From Rhizobium leguminosarum (lineage in GTDB: Bacteria > Pseudomonadota > Alphaproteobacteria > Rhizobiales > Rhizobiaceae): a stretch of 47,533 nucleotides of DNA. The notes beneath the pieces were generated by a model. That model saw only the letters and a program-made list of their open reading frames with translations. It was not told where the DNA came from and made no database searches. Positions 1 through 8,444 of this stretch are shown piece after piece; positions within the stretch are counted from its first letter, which is position 1; every line of letters begins with the position of its first letter. Both the position numbers and the translations under genes were made by a program. The stretch is taken from the NCBI RefSeq assembly GCF_001652265.1, contig NZ_LWBS01000425.1, positions 1 to 47,533 on the forward strand, written 5' to 3'.

Positions 1-77
1 CGGAGCGGCAATCAGAAGACGATGAAACTCTTGCCAGCGACAATCAACATGATAACTTCGCTCCAACCGCGACATAA

Positions 78-926
78 GAATCTCATCCAGATTGTCGCTC
101 GCGTCTCATCCTGATCGTCGCGCTATACGTCGAGACGAACGTCGGCGACAAGACCGCGCTGTGGGTTCAGCCAAAAACGGCGGCCAAAGATCGGGTCATG
201 CTTTACCTGCACGGCGGTGGCTATGTCGGCGGATCGATTTGGACCCATCGCAAGATGGTCGGACACCTCGCCAAGGCAGTTGGCTGTTACGCTCTGCTCG
301 CCACTTACGACTACGTTTTCCAGAGCAAGTTTCCGCGCCAAATCGAGCAGGCCGTGACCGCGTTCGAGTGGCTCGCCGAGCAGGGTATCGCGCCGAAGCA
401 CACCATAGCTGCAGGCGATTCCGCTGGTGCTGGCCTGATCGTTGCGGCCGCGATGAAACTCCGTGATGCGGGACGGCCGCTGCCGGCCGCGATCCTTAGT
501 ATCTCTGGCTGGCTCGATCATTCGGCGAGCGGGCTCTCTTATGAAGCCAATCGCGAGAAGGACGCCTTCTTCCAGAAGGCGGCCGTGGATATGCTGGCAT
601 CGCAAGTCCTTGCAGGGACCGATCCCAGGAATCCACTCGCCAGCCCGATCTTTGCCGATCTCAGTGGCCTGCCGCCGATCTATCTGCAAGTGGGTGGAGA
701 CGAAACCCTGCTCGACGACAGCCGAGTGCTTGCGGACCGCGCAAAGGCCGCCGGCGTCGAGGTGCGCCTGGACGTATTTCCAGGGATGCTGCACTCGTTC
801 CAGATGATGGCTGGGCGTGCTCCCGAAGCCGACGATGCCATAGAGCGGTTTGCACAATGGGTTCGCCCCAAGCTCGGTCTGACCGCAGCTGCGGCAACAC
901 GCGGTGAAAGTCAGGAGGTCGCATGA
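78..926 (+). pseudogene. alpha/beta hydrolase (HSL/lipase-type), 5' end missing
   Basis: Esterase/lipase of the hormone-sensitive-lipase class. From the ATG at 198 the protein is 242 aa, with the oxyanion-hole motif HGGG at residues 5-8, the nucleophile elbow GDSAG near residue 75, an acidic residue in GGDETLLDD and a late His in GMLHSF. Family members usually have 40-80 more residues before HGGG. The frame stays open back to a stop at 75-77 and reads plausible family sequence (VETNVGDKTALWVQP), but codons 78-197 contain no ATG, GTG or TTG. Either the 5' end has been lost or frameshifted, or a short form starts at 198 without its first beta strands. The stop codon overlaps an ATG at 923 with a strong AGGAGG in front of it. 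Hydrolase identity is firm; functional status is uncertain. Confidence 0.7.
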
Positions 927-978
927 CCCGCAAGTTCTCACCCCATCTATGTTCCTCAAAGACGCGAAGGTGTGGCAA

Positions 979-1917
979 GTGAAGGACATGCCTGAGCGAC
1001 CGGCCGGCCTATTCGACACGCGCTATCGAGCTTTCCTCGAGACGGTCGCAGCCGTCCGCGCCCAACTGCATCGCTACTGCGCCCGCATGACCGGCTCTCG
1101 GCTCGACGGTGAGGATCTCGTGCAAGAGACGCTGTTCGAGGCCTACACGAAGATAGAGACCCTCGATGATGCCCGCAGGCTGAAACCCTGGTTGTTTCGC
1201 ATCGCTCACAATCGTTGCATCGACTTTCTTAGGCGACGCCATACGCGCGAGCGCGCCGAAAGTACCTATTCGGACGATATCGGCGTCGTCGCTGCAGAGC
1301 CGGCGACGACCGACGCGCATCGCGCCATCGAACGGCTGGTCGGCCACCTGCCGCCCAAGGAGCGCGCCTGCGTCCTCCTGAAGGATGTGTTCGACTATTC
1401 GCTGGAAGAGACCGCAGAGCTCGTGGACTCGACGGTTGGGGGCGTCAAATCCGCGCTCTCCCGCGGGCGGTCGAAGCTCGCCGGCTTGCCCGCTGAACCT
1501 GCCGGCGAAGCGAGCCGTCCGCTTGATCCCGACACCGCGCGACTCTTGCGGCGCTATGTTGACCTCTTCAACCACCATGACTGGGATGGCGTGCGGAGCC
1601 TCACCAGCGCCGATGCCCGGTTGCGGGTCGCCGACTGTTTCGACGGGTTGCTCAGAGATTCTCCCTATTTCGCCGAGTACGAGCGAAACCCAGAGCCGTG
1701 GACCATGGCGTTGGGGGCGGTCGATGGAGAGCCTGTCCTGCTGGTGCTCTTCCAGCGAGGCGACCGGTGCCAGGTCGCGTGGCCGGTTCGTGTCCATGTC
1801 GCAGGCGGGGTCATCGACCGCATCGAAGACTATTATGCCTGCCCATGGATGTTGGAAAACGCCGCGGAATCCGACCTGAAACTCATAAATGGGCCAGTTG
1901 TCTTGCGAGGAGCATAA
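979..1917 (+). CDS. ECF sigma factor with C-terminal SnoaL/NTF2-like domain
   Basis: RNA polymerase sigma factor of the extracytoplasmic-function type, about 312 aa from the GTG at 979, which has AAGG eight bases upstream; ATG 988 is the alternative. Sigma region 2 lies at roughly residues 25-95 (DLVQETLFEAY, then RIAHNRCIDFLRRR). Region 4 lies at roughly 110-165 (LPPKERACVLLKDVFDYSLEETAEL, then the GGVKSALSRGRSKL recognition helix). An NTF2-like domain follows at about 185-300 (RRYVDLFNHHDWDGVRSL ... DRIEDYYACPW). ECF groups with such C-terminal extensions are generally controlled by the extension, and no anti-sigma gene is visible here. It sits between a hydrolase and an SGNH hydrolase on the same strand. 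Assignment as an ECF sigma factor is secure; its regulon is unknown. Confidence 0.88.
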   Translation: MKDMPERPAGLFDTRYRAFLETVAAVRAQLHRYCARMTGSRLDGEDLVQETLFEAYTKIETLDDARRLKPWLFRIAHNRCIDFLRRRHTRERAESTYSDDIGVVAAEPATTDAHRAIERLVGHLPPKERACVLLKDVFDYSLEETAELVDSTVGGVKSALSRGRSKLAGLPAEPAGEASRPLDPDTARLLRRYVDLFNHHDWDGVRSLTSADARLRVADCFDGLLRDSPYFAEYERNPEPWTMALGAVDGEPVLLVLFQRGDRCQVAWPVRVHVAGGVIDRIEDYYACPWMLENAAESDLKLINGPVVLRGA

Positions 1918-1954
1918 GGCGACGATTCCTCACTCTGGGCTCGGCGGAGTTACT

Positions 1955-2692
1955 ATGATGAGTCTTCAACGGAAAATAGTGGCCTGCCTCGGATCGAGCA
2001 GCACGGCGGGCAAGGGCCAGGCATTCGATTGGATCGCGGAGCTCCGCCAGCGGCCGGGCAACGGGCAATTTGAGTTCCGGAATTTTGGCGTCGGCGGCGA
2101 CTTGGCCTACAACGCGCTTCAGCGGTTGCCGGACGTGCTCGCCTGTCGTCCCGGCAAGGTCATCGTCTGGGTCGGCGGGAACGACGTTCTCACGCTCGTG
2201 TCACGCAAAGTGTGGCGGTTCTTTACGTTTTGGAAGCGTCTCCCTCGCACGCCTTCGCCAGATTGGTTCCACGAGAATCTGGCCGAGATAGCACGCAGGC
2301 TGAAGCGCGAGACGGCGGCAGACATCGGCCTTTGCTCGCTCCCTCCGATAGGAGAAGCACCGGATTCGGACGACCCGTTCCAGAGCGAGCTCAACTGGCG
2401 GATCAAGGAATATTCTGCGATCGTGGCGGCCATCGCGCACGAGGAATACTGCGGCTATATCCCGCTTCATGAGGCGCTCGGCGAGGCGGTTCGCGCCTCG
2501 CCTGGCCGGGCCTTTACGGCGTTCAACTTTCTTCCATTCTACCGCGATGCCTTTCGCGTACTGGTGCTGCGGCAGCATCCCGACGATGTCGCGCGCAGAA
2601 ATGGCTGGCTATTTCATACCGACGGCGTGCACTTGAACAGCCGCGCAGGGCGGATCGTGGCGGATTGCATACAAAAATTCATTGAGGCCTGA
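1955..2692 (+). CDS. SGNH/GDSL-type hydrolase
   Basis: Probable esterase or acyl hydrolase of the SGNH superfamily, about 245 aa. The four SGNH blocks are visible: the nucleophile Ser in CLGSSSTAGKG near the N-terminus, Gly in FGVGGDLAYN, Asn in WVGGNDV, and the C-terminal Asp/His pair in DGVHLN. ATG 1955 is preferred because GGCGGAG lies at 1943-1949; the frame extends to ATG 1889 but that stretch does not resemble the family. No signal peptide is evident, so it is probably cytoplasmic. It begins 38 bp after the sigma-factor gene and may be co-transcribed with it. Substrate unknown. Confidence 0.8.
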   Translation: MMSLQRKIVACLGSSSTAGKGQAFDWIAELRQRPGNGQFEFRNFGVGGDLAYNALQRLPDVLACRPGKVIVWVGGNDVLTLVSRKVWRFFTFWKRLPRTPSPDWFHENLAEIARRLKRETAADIGLCSLPPIGEAPDSDDPFQSELNWRIKEYSAIVAAIAHEEYCGYIPLHEALGEAVRASPGRAFTAFNFLPFYRDAFRVLVLRQHPDDVARRNGWLFHTDGVHLNSRAGRIVADCIQKFIEA

Positions 2693-2762
2693 GCCTGAGC
2701 GGCAAGGCCGTATCCGATTTGCGCAGCTGTCTGAATGTCTTATCGCGCAGGCTGCGGCCGGC

Positions 2763-3272
2763 TCATCGACCTAGCAACATCGCCACGCGCGACGCAAGAA
2801 GCTTAACGACGAACCTTGGGGGATAGCCCCGGTGGCTCGGCACATCGTTAGGAACGACATCGCTATCCGACTTGAACTTCGTGCAAATCCGCAACTGCAG
2901 TGGCGGGAGTTGTCCATGAAACCGCGCTCTGTAGGCCGAGACCCAATGCGGACCTCTATCGAAGTTCATGAACATCGCCGAATTGCAGCACGTGGCGATG
3001 ACCCTATTTGTGACTGAAGTTTCCTTAAGTTTATAACTCTTCAGCAATTCGGCCCCCTTGGAGCACTCGATGCGGTCCTTTCGATAGAGGATGTATGCGG
3101 TGCCGCCATCGGGATCGCGTACGGCGCCAGCACCTGGCAAAGCTTCGATCTGGTCAGCGCCTTTCTGGCAGTCGTCGCAGTAGCAGACATTGCTCACGAT
3201 CGGCCTGCCAAAGGCCTTGAGTGTGACGCCACCGCAAGAACAAGTTGCGGTCATGATAGGTGAGCGCGTCAT
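2763..3272 (-). CDS. GFA/CENP-V family zinc protein
   Basis: Protein of the glutathione-dependent formaldehyde-activating (GFA)/CENP-V fold, about 169 aa. Conserved zinc cysteines appear in CSCGG near the N-terminus, CYCDDCQKG about 20 residues later, and CCNSAM in the middle. Many members are of unknown substrate, so formaldehyde chemistry is not implied. The start at 3272 overlaps the stop of the preceding VOC gene as ATGA, which suggests translational coupling; an internal ATG at 3254 is the alternative. The C-terminal region after FHGQLPPLQ is longer than the minimal domain. Confidence 0.8.
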   Translation of the reverse strand: MTRSPIMTATCSCGGVTLKAFGRPIVSNVCYCDDCQKGADQIEALPGAGAVRDPDGGTAYILYRKDRIECSKGAELLKSYKLKETSVTNRVIATCCNSAMFMNFDRGPHWVSAYRARFHGQLPPLQLRICTKFKSDSDVVPNDVPSHRGYPPRFVVKLLASRVAMLLGR

Positions 3273-3634
3273 CTGCTGGTGATCATCATATGATTGCCCT
3301 CGCTGTCCCGAAACTCCACGATCGTGCGCCCCGGTTGCCATGGCGCGGGGCGCGGTTCTGTTATGATCTTGGCGCCTCGCGATTTGAGTCTCTGGACGGT
3401 GACGTCGATGTCGTTGTCAACCAGCACAAGGACGGGTCCCTCAGATGGTGTTTCGTCCTTGCGCCTTAGGAAATGGAGGGTGGTATCGGCGCCTGGAAAT
3501 CCGAGTTCGATCCATCGCCAGCCGTCATCGCTCATTTGCTGATCGGTGACGACGCGGCAGTTCAAGTGATCGATGTAGAACGCCTTGGCGCGTTCCTGGT
3601 CGAACACCGGAAGCTCTGCGAACTGGATGTGCAT
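3269..3634 (-). CDS. glyoxalase/bleomycin-resistance (VOC) family protein
   Basis: Single-domain vicinal-oxygen-chelate protein of about 121 aa with the usual features: FDQERAKAFYIDHLNC near the N-terminus, WIELGFPGADTTLHFL in the middle, and the C-terminal IVEFRDSEGNHMMI where one metal-ligand acid normally lies. ATG 3634 is chosen because GGGGAAA stands six bases upstream. It forms a two-gene operon with the GFA-like gene (ATGA overlap) and is divergent from the TetR gene at 3720, which is the natural candidate regulator. Substrate cannot be inferred. Confidence 0.85.
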   Translation of the reverse strand: MHIQFAELPVFDQERAKAFYIDHLNCRVVTDQQMSDDGWRWIELGFPGADTTLHFLRRKDETPSEGPVLVLVDNDIDVTVQRLKSRGAKIITEPRPAPWQPGRTIVEFRDSEGNHMMITSR

Positions 3635-3719
3635 CGTCGATTTCCCCATTGCATCTCGGTCCAAATCAAACTAGACGGTCCAGTACTATGAGTCAATCGG
3701 CAGCGGACACGCCAGGAGC

Positions 3720-4376
3720 ATGACCACGACGCGTTCAGCAGGTGTTTCAGAAGAACTCGAACCGCACGGCCGGTCGGCGAAAAAGCGGCGGGCCATCCTC
3801 GACGCGGCCACAGAGGTGTTTCTGAAAAAGGGCTATCTGGCCACCAATATGGACGAGATCGCGGCGCTTGCGGCGGTGTCGAAACAGACCGTCTACAAGA
3901 ATTTTCCGAGCAAGGAGACGCTGTTCGTGGAGATCGTGAGCAGCGTGAGCAATCGCGCCAGCGATAGGGTCCACGGTGAAATACCGGACCTCGCAGAGGG
4001 CGAGGATATTGCCGATTATCTTCAGCGCTATGCGTACCGACAGCTTACAACTGTCCTTACGCCGCGCGTCGTGCAGCTACGCCGTTTGGTAATCGGCGAG
4101 GTCGGCCGCTTCCCGGAACTGGCGAAGGCGCTCTTCGATGGCGGACCCAGGCGCGCAATGGCGGCAATGGCAGTGTTGTTCGAGCGCTTGGCTGATCGCG
4201 GCCTGCTTGAGATCGATGATCCGGCCGTCGCCGCTTCCCAGTTCAACTGGTTGATTATGGGCGAGCCATTGAACAGGGCCATGCTGTTGGGTGACGATTC
4301 GATTCCGAAACCGGCGGAGCTTCGACGACATGCCGCAGCCGGCGTGCGCATGTTCCTTGCGTCATACGGCAAGTGA
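3720..4376 (+). CDS. TetR/AcrR family transcriptional regulator
   Basis: One-component repressor-type regulator of 218 aa. The TetR helix-turn-helix is clear at about residues 20-65 (KRRAILDAATEVFLKKGYLATNMDEIAALAAVSKQTVYKNFPSKETLF). The C-terminal ligand/dimer domain resembles the AefR-like C-terminal family. It is divergent from the VOC/GFA pair across about 85 bp, so it probably controls that pair and itself. Its AGGAG lies only one base before the ATG, so the true start may be slightly downstream (GTG 3741). Confidence 0.88.
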   Translation: MTTTRSAGVSEELEPHGRSAKKRRAILDAATEVFLKKGYLATNMDEIAALAAVSKQTVYKNFPSKETLFVEIVSSVSNRASDRVHGEIPDLAEGEDIADYLQRYAYRQLTTVLTPRVVQLRRLVIGEVGRFPELAKALFDGGPRRAMAAMAVLFERLADRGLLEIDDPAVAASQFNWLIMGEPLNRAMLLGDDSIPKPAELRRHAAAGVRMFLASYGK

Positions 4377-4759
4377 GGCACGCCACGGCGGCCGAGCGAA
4401 TGCTGGGCGCAACCGTGCGGGCCGCTCGGCCGTGTTTGACGGTCTTTTTCGGTCCCAGCGGGTCGCGGCTTGTTGTGGCGGCTGTCAAAAATCGACCGAT
4501 CGATGCCGATAGTCACTGAAACCGAGCAAATCGCGGATCGTCGAAATCCTCCTTTGAATTCAAGATCGCAAATTTTTGACGGACCGGACGGTTCTTCACT
4601 GTGTGCAGAAAAACTTGCCCTGAAAAATCAGCGCGTTACTAGGCTCAAAACAATTGAGTGGGAGTGAGGGGGAGTACCACCGTCAGGTCCACCCCAACCT
4701 TCGCGACTTTGTGGCCTTCAAATATTCGGTCGCGCGCTGCTCTAACACTTTGAATCTAC
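4377..4759. other. intergenic, no gene seen
   Basis: Non-coding stretch downstream of the TetR gene, AT-richer than its surroundings from about 4480. No open frame here resembles a protein and I could not assign a terminator. An imperfect dyad of GACGGACCGGACGGTTC type lies near 4577. The following 150 bases are repeats. Confidence 0.4.
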
Positions 4760-4803
4760 GCATCGTGCTTTCCAAAAATCGATTCCGATTTTCGGGCCGA
4801 TGC
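4760..4803. repeat. palindromic intergenic repeat (GCATCG...CGATGC)
   Basis: Imperfect inverted repeat: outer arms GCATCG and CGATGC, inner arms AAAATCG and CGATTTT around a TTC centre. It is the first of three hairpin elements lying in tandem between the TetR gene and the convergent reductase gene. Confidence 0.6.
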
Positions 4804-4804
4804 G

Positions 4805-4907
4805 CTAAAGCGCGTCGCGATCTTTCAGATTCGCTCCTCGCGCTTTAGCTCTTTGTCTTTACGCATGTCGTTGTCGCAAAACCGCCACACACTTTTGCGC
4901 GACATGC
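4805..4907. repeat. composite double-hairpin intergenic repeat, copy 1
   Basis: Two hairpins in tandem. The first has perfect 10-bp arms CTAAAGCGCG (4805-4814) and CGCGCTTTAG (4839-4848) with an inner CGATCT/AGATtCG stem. The second has perfect 8-bp arms GCATGTCG (4863-4870) and CGACATGC (4900-4907) with an inner CGCAAAA/TTTTGCG stem. The same composite in the same order and orientation recurs at 29955-30055, 25 kb away, so this is a dispersed repeat rather than a terminator specific to one gene. Confidence 0.85.
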
Positions 4908-4957
4908 TTTGGCGCGCGCGACCAGTTCTCGGCGCCGATCACACGATCATAGATCGA

Positions 4958-5560
4958 TTACTGATCCTTCTTGAACAAATCCTGGAAGATGAGCTGGCCC
5001 CAAGTGCGGCCGCGTGCGTGCACCAGCGCGCCACCCTCGTCGAGCTTTCCCAGCTTGACGGGTGCGAACCCGAGTTGTTTGGCCAAGTCCGCCACGGGAG
5101 CGATGGCGTCCTCGTCGTCGCTCGACAGAAAGACGACCCGGTGGCCGCCCTCGATGATCGGATCGGCAGCCAGGGTGACGGCAATCAGGTGATTGAAACC
5201 TTTCACGAGCTTGGCGCCGGTGAACGCCTTCGCGACGAAGGCCGAGGACGGGAGGCCGTCCAGCTCTTCAGGGGGAACTCCAAACGTGTTCGTCGCGTCG
5301 ATGACTGTCTTGCCTTCCCAGCTCGGCAGGGACTTCGCAACCTCGCGATGCTCGCCGAACGGGACTGCCAGGATGATCGTGTCGGCCTCGAGTGCATCCC
5401 GCAGCGACCTGGCGACGACGGTGGGTCCAATCGCGTGAGCCTGCGGCGCCAACGCCTCGGGCGGACGGCGGCTCGCGACGGCCACCTCGATGTTTTTACG
5501 GGCGAAGGCCTGTGCGAGGGCCTGGCCGATCTTGCCGAATCCTACAATTGCATAGCTCAT
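4958..5560 (-). CDS. NADP-binding F420-reductase-like oxidoreductase
   Basis: Rossmann-fold protein of 200 aa related to NADPH:F420 oxidoreductase and the N-terminal domain of ProC-like enzymes. The N-terminal dinucleotide-binding loop reads VGFGKIGQALA, followed by a basic pair (ASRRP) expected for NADP(H) preference, then AVPFGEH and DATNTFG. Rhizobia are not known to rely on F420, so the cofactor partner is probably different. GGAGAAG lies five bases before the ATG at 5560. The next minus-strand gene upstream is an SDR; the two may be transcribed together although 117 bp separate them. Confidence 0.82.
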   Translation of the reverse strand: MSYAIVGFGKIGQALAQAFARKNIEVAVASRRPPEALAPQAHAIGPTVVARSLRDALEADTIILAVPFGEHREVAKSLPSWEGKTVIDATNTFGVPPEELDGLPSSAFVAKAFTGAKLVKGFNHLIAVTLAADPIIEGGHRVVFLSSDDEDAIAPVADLAKQLGFAPVKLGKLDEGGALVHARGRTWGQLIFQDLFKKDQ

Positions 5561-5677
5561 AATGCTTCTCCGATATTGCGATGATATTGATTTCCCGGCC
5601 CTGAACGGCGCTGGGTTATCTGACGAGCCCTACGGCGCTCCGAAAATCGAATGGAGCGCCTGGCAGGGTGCAGCGCG

Positions 5678-6412
5678 TCAGAGTTGCGCAAGGCCGCCGT
5701 CAACCGCGACTTCGCTGGCGGTCATGAAGCTGCTGTCGGACGACGCGAGAAAGGCGGCCACGGCCCCGATCTCCGCCGGATCGGCCATGCGTTGGAGCGG
5801 GGTCATCGCGCCGTAGGCCTTCTGGCCCTCCTCGCCCAGCGCTTCCTTCGCGAGTTCGGTCGCCGTCGCCCCGGGCGACAGCACGTTTACGCGGATGCCG
5901 GTGCCCTTCAGATCCTCCGCCCAGGTCCGCGCGAGGTTGCGCACGGCCGCCTTGCTCGCGCTGTAGGCAGTGAATGCCGGGGCGCCCGTGGTGCCGGCGC
6001 TCGATCCGGTCAGGATGATCGAACCGCCCTTGCCCATCAGCGGCAGCGCCTTCTGGACCGTAAAGATCGTACCCTTGACATTGGTGTCGAAGGTTTCGTC
6101 GATGTGCTTGGCGGTGATCTGGCCGAGCGGAAGCGGGCTTCCGGCCCCAGCATTTGCGAAGACGATGTCGAGCGTCCTGCGCTCTGCCTTCACCGCCGCG
6201 TAGAGGCGATCAAGGTCAGCCTCATCCGAGACCGAGCCCTTCACCGCGCGAGCATTGGGTCCGAGGTCGGCCACAGCCGCGTCGAGCGCTTCCTGCCGGC
6301 GGCCGAAGATGAAGACGAAGGCGCCCTCCTCGATGAAGCGCTTTGCTGCGGCGCGGCCGATGCCGGTAGCGCCACCGGTGATCACGGCGGTCTTTCCATT
6401 CAGTCTGTTCAT
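5678..6412 (-). CDS. short-chain dehydrogenase/reductase
   Basis: Classical SDR of about 244 aa. The cofactor motif TGGATGIG is at residues 12-19, the NAG motif appears in FANAGAGS, the catalytic Ser is in LTGSSAG, and the catalytic YxxxK is YSASK. The C-terminal AVDGGLAQL is typical of the family. ATG 6412 is preferred because AAAGG lies nine bases upstream; the open frame extends to 6592 without family similarity. It is divergent from the LysR gene at 6676, with a perfect 16-bp palindrome at 6433-6448 just upstream of its start. Substrate unknown. Confidence 0.87.
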   Translation of the reverse strand: MNRLNGKTAVITGGATGIGRAAAKRFIEEGAFVFIFGRRQEALDAAVADLGPNARAVKGSVSDEADLDRLYAAVKAERRTLDIVFANAGAGSPLPLGQITAKHIDETFDTNVKGTIFTVQKALPLMGKGGSIILTGSSAGTTGAPAFTAYSASKAAVRNLARTWAEDLKGTGIRVNVLSPGATATELAKEALGEEGQKAYGAMTPLQRMADPAEIGAVAAFLASSDSSFMTASEVAVDGGLAQL

Positions 6413-6432
6413 GTCATGCATCCTTTGATCGT

Positions 6433-6448
6433 TCGGGGACGTCCCCGA
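6433..6448. promoter_or_regulatory. 16-bp perfect palindrome upstream of SDR gene
   Basis: TCGGGGACGTCCCCGA is a perfect dyad with no spacer, about 20 bases upstream of the SDR start and inside the SDR/LysR divergent region. It could be an operator; no protein can be assigned. Confidence 0.45.
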
Positions 6449-6675
6449 GACCCTCGAAATGGGTCCGCCGGCATCAGGCGTTGAGTGCGGAAGCGCGCAC
6501 ATCGGTGGTGCAAAATCGATCCGGCTGGACGACTGATGCCAGCCGCGACGATCGGTGTCCGCCGTTTGGAATCGGGCCGTGCTTGCCCACATAGGCTATG
6601 ATGACCGCCCGTACTGCTGTACGACGCGTTGGATACTGGCTTGGGAAGGCGCACCGTGCGGTGCCGGATTGCACC

Positions 6676-7572
6676 ATGATCGACTGGGATGACATTCGCT
6701 ACTTTCTTGCCGTGGCGCGCGGAGGCTCAGTGCGGGCTGCCGCCGGGCGTCTCGGGGTCAATCACGCGACCGTGCTGCGACGCATCGCGCAGCTCGAGGA
6801 ACGCCTCGGGGCGCAGATGTTCGAAAAGCTGCCTTCGGGCTACCGCCTGACGGCTGCGGGCGAGGAGGTGTTCGAGCTCGCGAACCAGATGGAAGCGTCG
6901 TCGCACCAGCTGGAGACGCGCGTCTTCGGGCGCGACCAGAGCGTGCGCGGGCTTCTGCGGGTGACGTTGGCTCCGACCCTCGCGACACACCTGCTCATGC
7001 CGGACCTCGCCGATTTCGTGCGTCTGCATCCTGATATCGAGATGGAAATCTTGTCGTCCGGCGAGCTCGCAAATCTGACCAACCGAGAGGCCGACGTGGC
7101 GATCCGCGTCGTCTACGACCGCAAAACCCTGCCGCTCAATCTTCACGGCCTGAAGGGACCGGAGGTGTTCGGCGGCGTCTACATGTCCTGCGATCGACTA
7201 GCCGCATGGCGTGCGGGCGCGCCTGATCCCATCCGGTGGATCGTTATAAGCATGTTTGGTGTCCCGGACTGGGCCAGCGAGGGTGAGGTTCGCACCACGG
7301 GGGCTCCATTCAGGACCACGGACGGCGAGGCGCAGATCGTTGCTGTACGGCAAGGGCTCGGGATCACGACACTGCCGTGCTTCCTCGGCGATGCCGACCC
7401 CCACCTGGTGAGGGTGCCGGGCACCGACCTGCACATGTACGGAACGCTCTGGCTTCTCACACAGGGGGAGACACGCAAGACGAAGCGCGTGCGGCTCTTC
7501 ACGGAGTTCGTATCCCACAGGCTCGCCGCATACGCTCCGCTTCTCGCGGGGCTGTCCATATCGCGCGACTGA
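6676..7572 (+). CDS. LysR family transcriptional regulator
   Basis: LTTR of about 298 aa. The winged HTH is at residues 1-60 (DDIRYFLAVARGGSVRAAAGRLGVNHATVLRRIAQLEERLG) and the effector-binding domain follows from about residue 90 (LLRVTLAPTLATHLLMPDL). ATG 6676 directly precedes the domain; the upstream in-frame ATGs at 6598 and 6601 would add a non-conserved tail. Divergent from the SDR gene, which is its likely target. Confidence 0.88.
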   Translation: MIDWDDIRYFLAVARGGSVRAAAGRLGVNHATVLRRIAQLEERLGAQMFEKLPSGYRLTAAGEEVFELANQMEASSHQLETRVFGRDQSVRGLLRVTLAPTLATHLLMPDLADFVRLHPDIEMEILSSGELANLTNREADVAIRVVYDRKTLPLNLHGLKGPEVFGGVYMSCDRLAAWRAGAPDPIRWIVISMFGVPDWASEGEVRTTGAPFRTTDGEAQIVAVRQGLGITTLPCFLGDADPHLVRVPGTDLHMYGTLWLLTQGETRKTKRVRLFTEFVSHRLAAYAPLLAGLSISRD

Positions 7573-7651
7573 TGCCCGGCAGGTCGCCGGCGGCGCTTGC
7601 CGTTATCCGGTCGCAAGCCGAGCGGGGATTTTCATCTGGCAAGTCCCGAGA

Positions 7652-8182
<531 letters not shown>

Positions 8183-8222
8183 ACTCACTTCCTTTCCTTA
8201 AACGGCATATCCGCGCATATCT

Positions 8223-8239
8223 GATTGCATAATGCAATC
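8223..8239. promoter_or_regulatory. 17-bp palindrome, operator candidate
   Basis: GATTGCAT-A-ATGCAATC is a perfect dyad with a one-base centre in the AT-rich region upstream of the DHFR-family gene (start 8182). The neighbouring GGTTG...CAAC half sites to the right may extend it. The binding protein is unknown. Confidence 0.5.
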
Positions 8240-8444
8240 GGTTGTAAGTTAGCTCAACTGGTTTTATTTCGCAATTGGTTTTTGTGCGCATAAATCCGCG
8301 ATCTAGTGGTCGCCAGCCGCTGTGGGAGTTGCTGACCCGGTCAGAGGAGCGGCTCGAACATTCTGGCCAACCGGGCGGCCTGGGGTGGACAACCGCCTGT
8401 CCGCTTTTCAGCGATCCGAATGGACAAGCCGCCGTCAGAGGGCG

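Noticed and set aside
4760..4907. CRISPR-like array from tandem hairpins
   Set aside because: The hairpins differ in sequence and there are no regularly spaced identical repeats with unique spacers.
4853..5584. 243-aa plus-strand frame
   Set aside because: Antisense of the F420-reductase-like gene and it begins inside the composite repeat.
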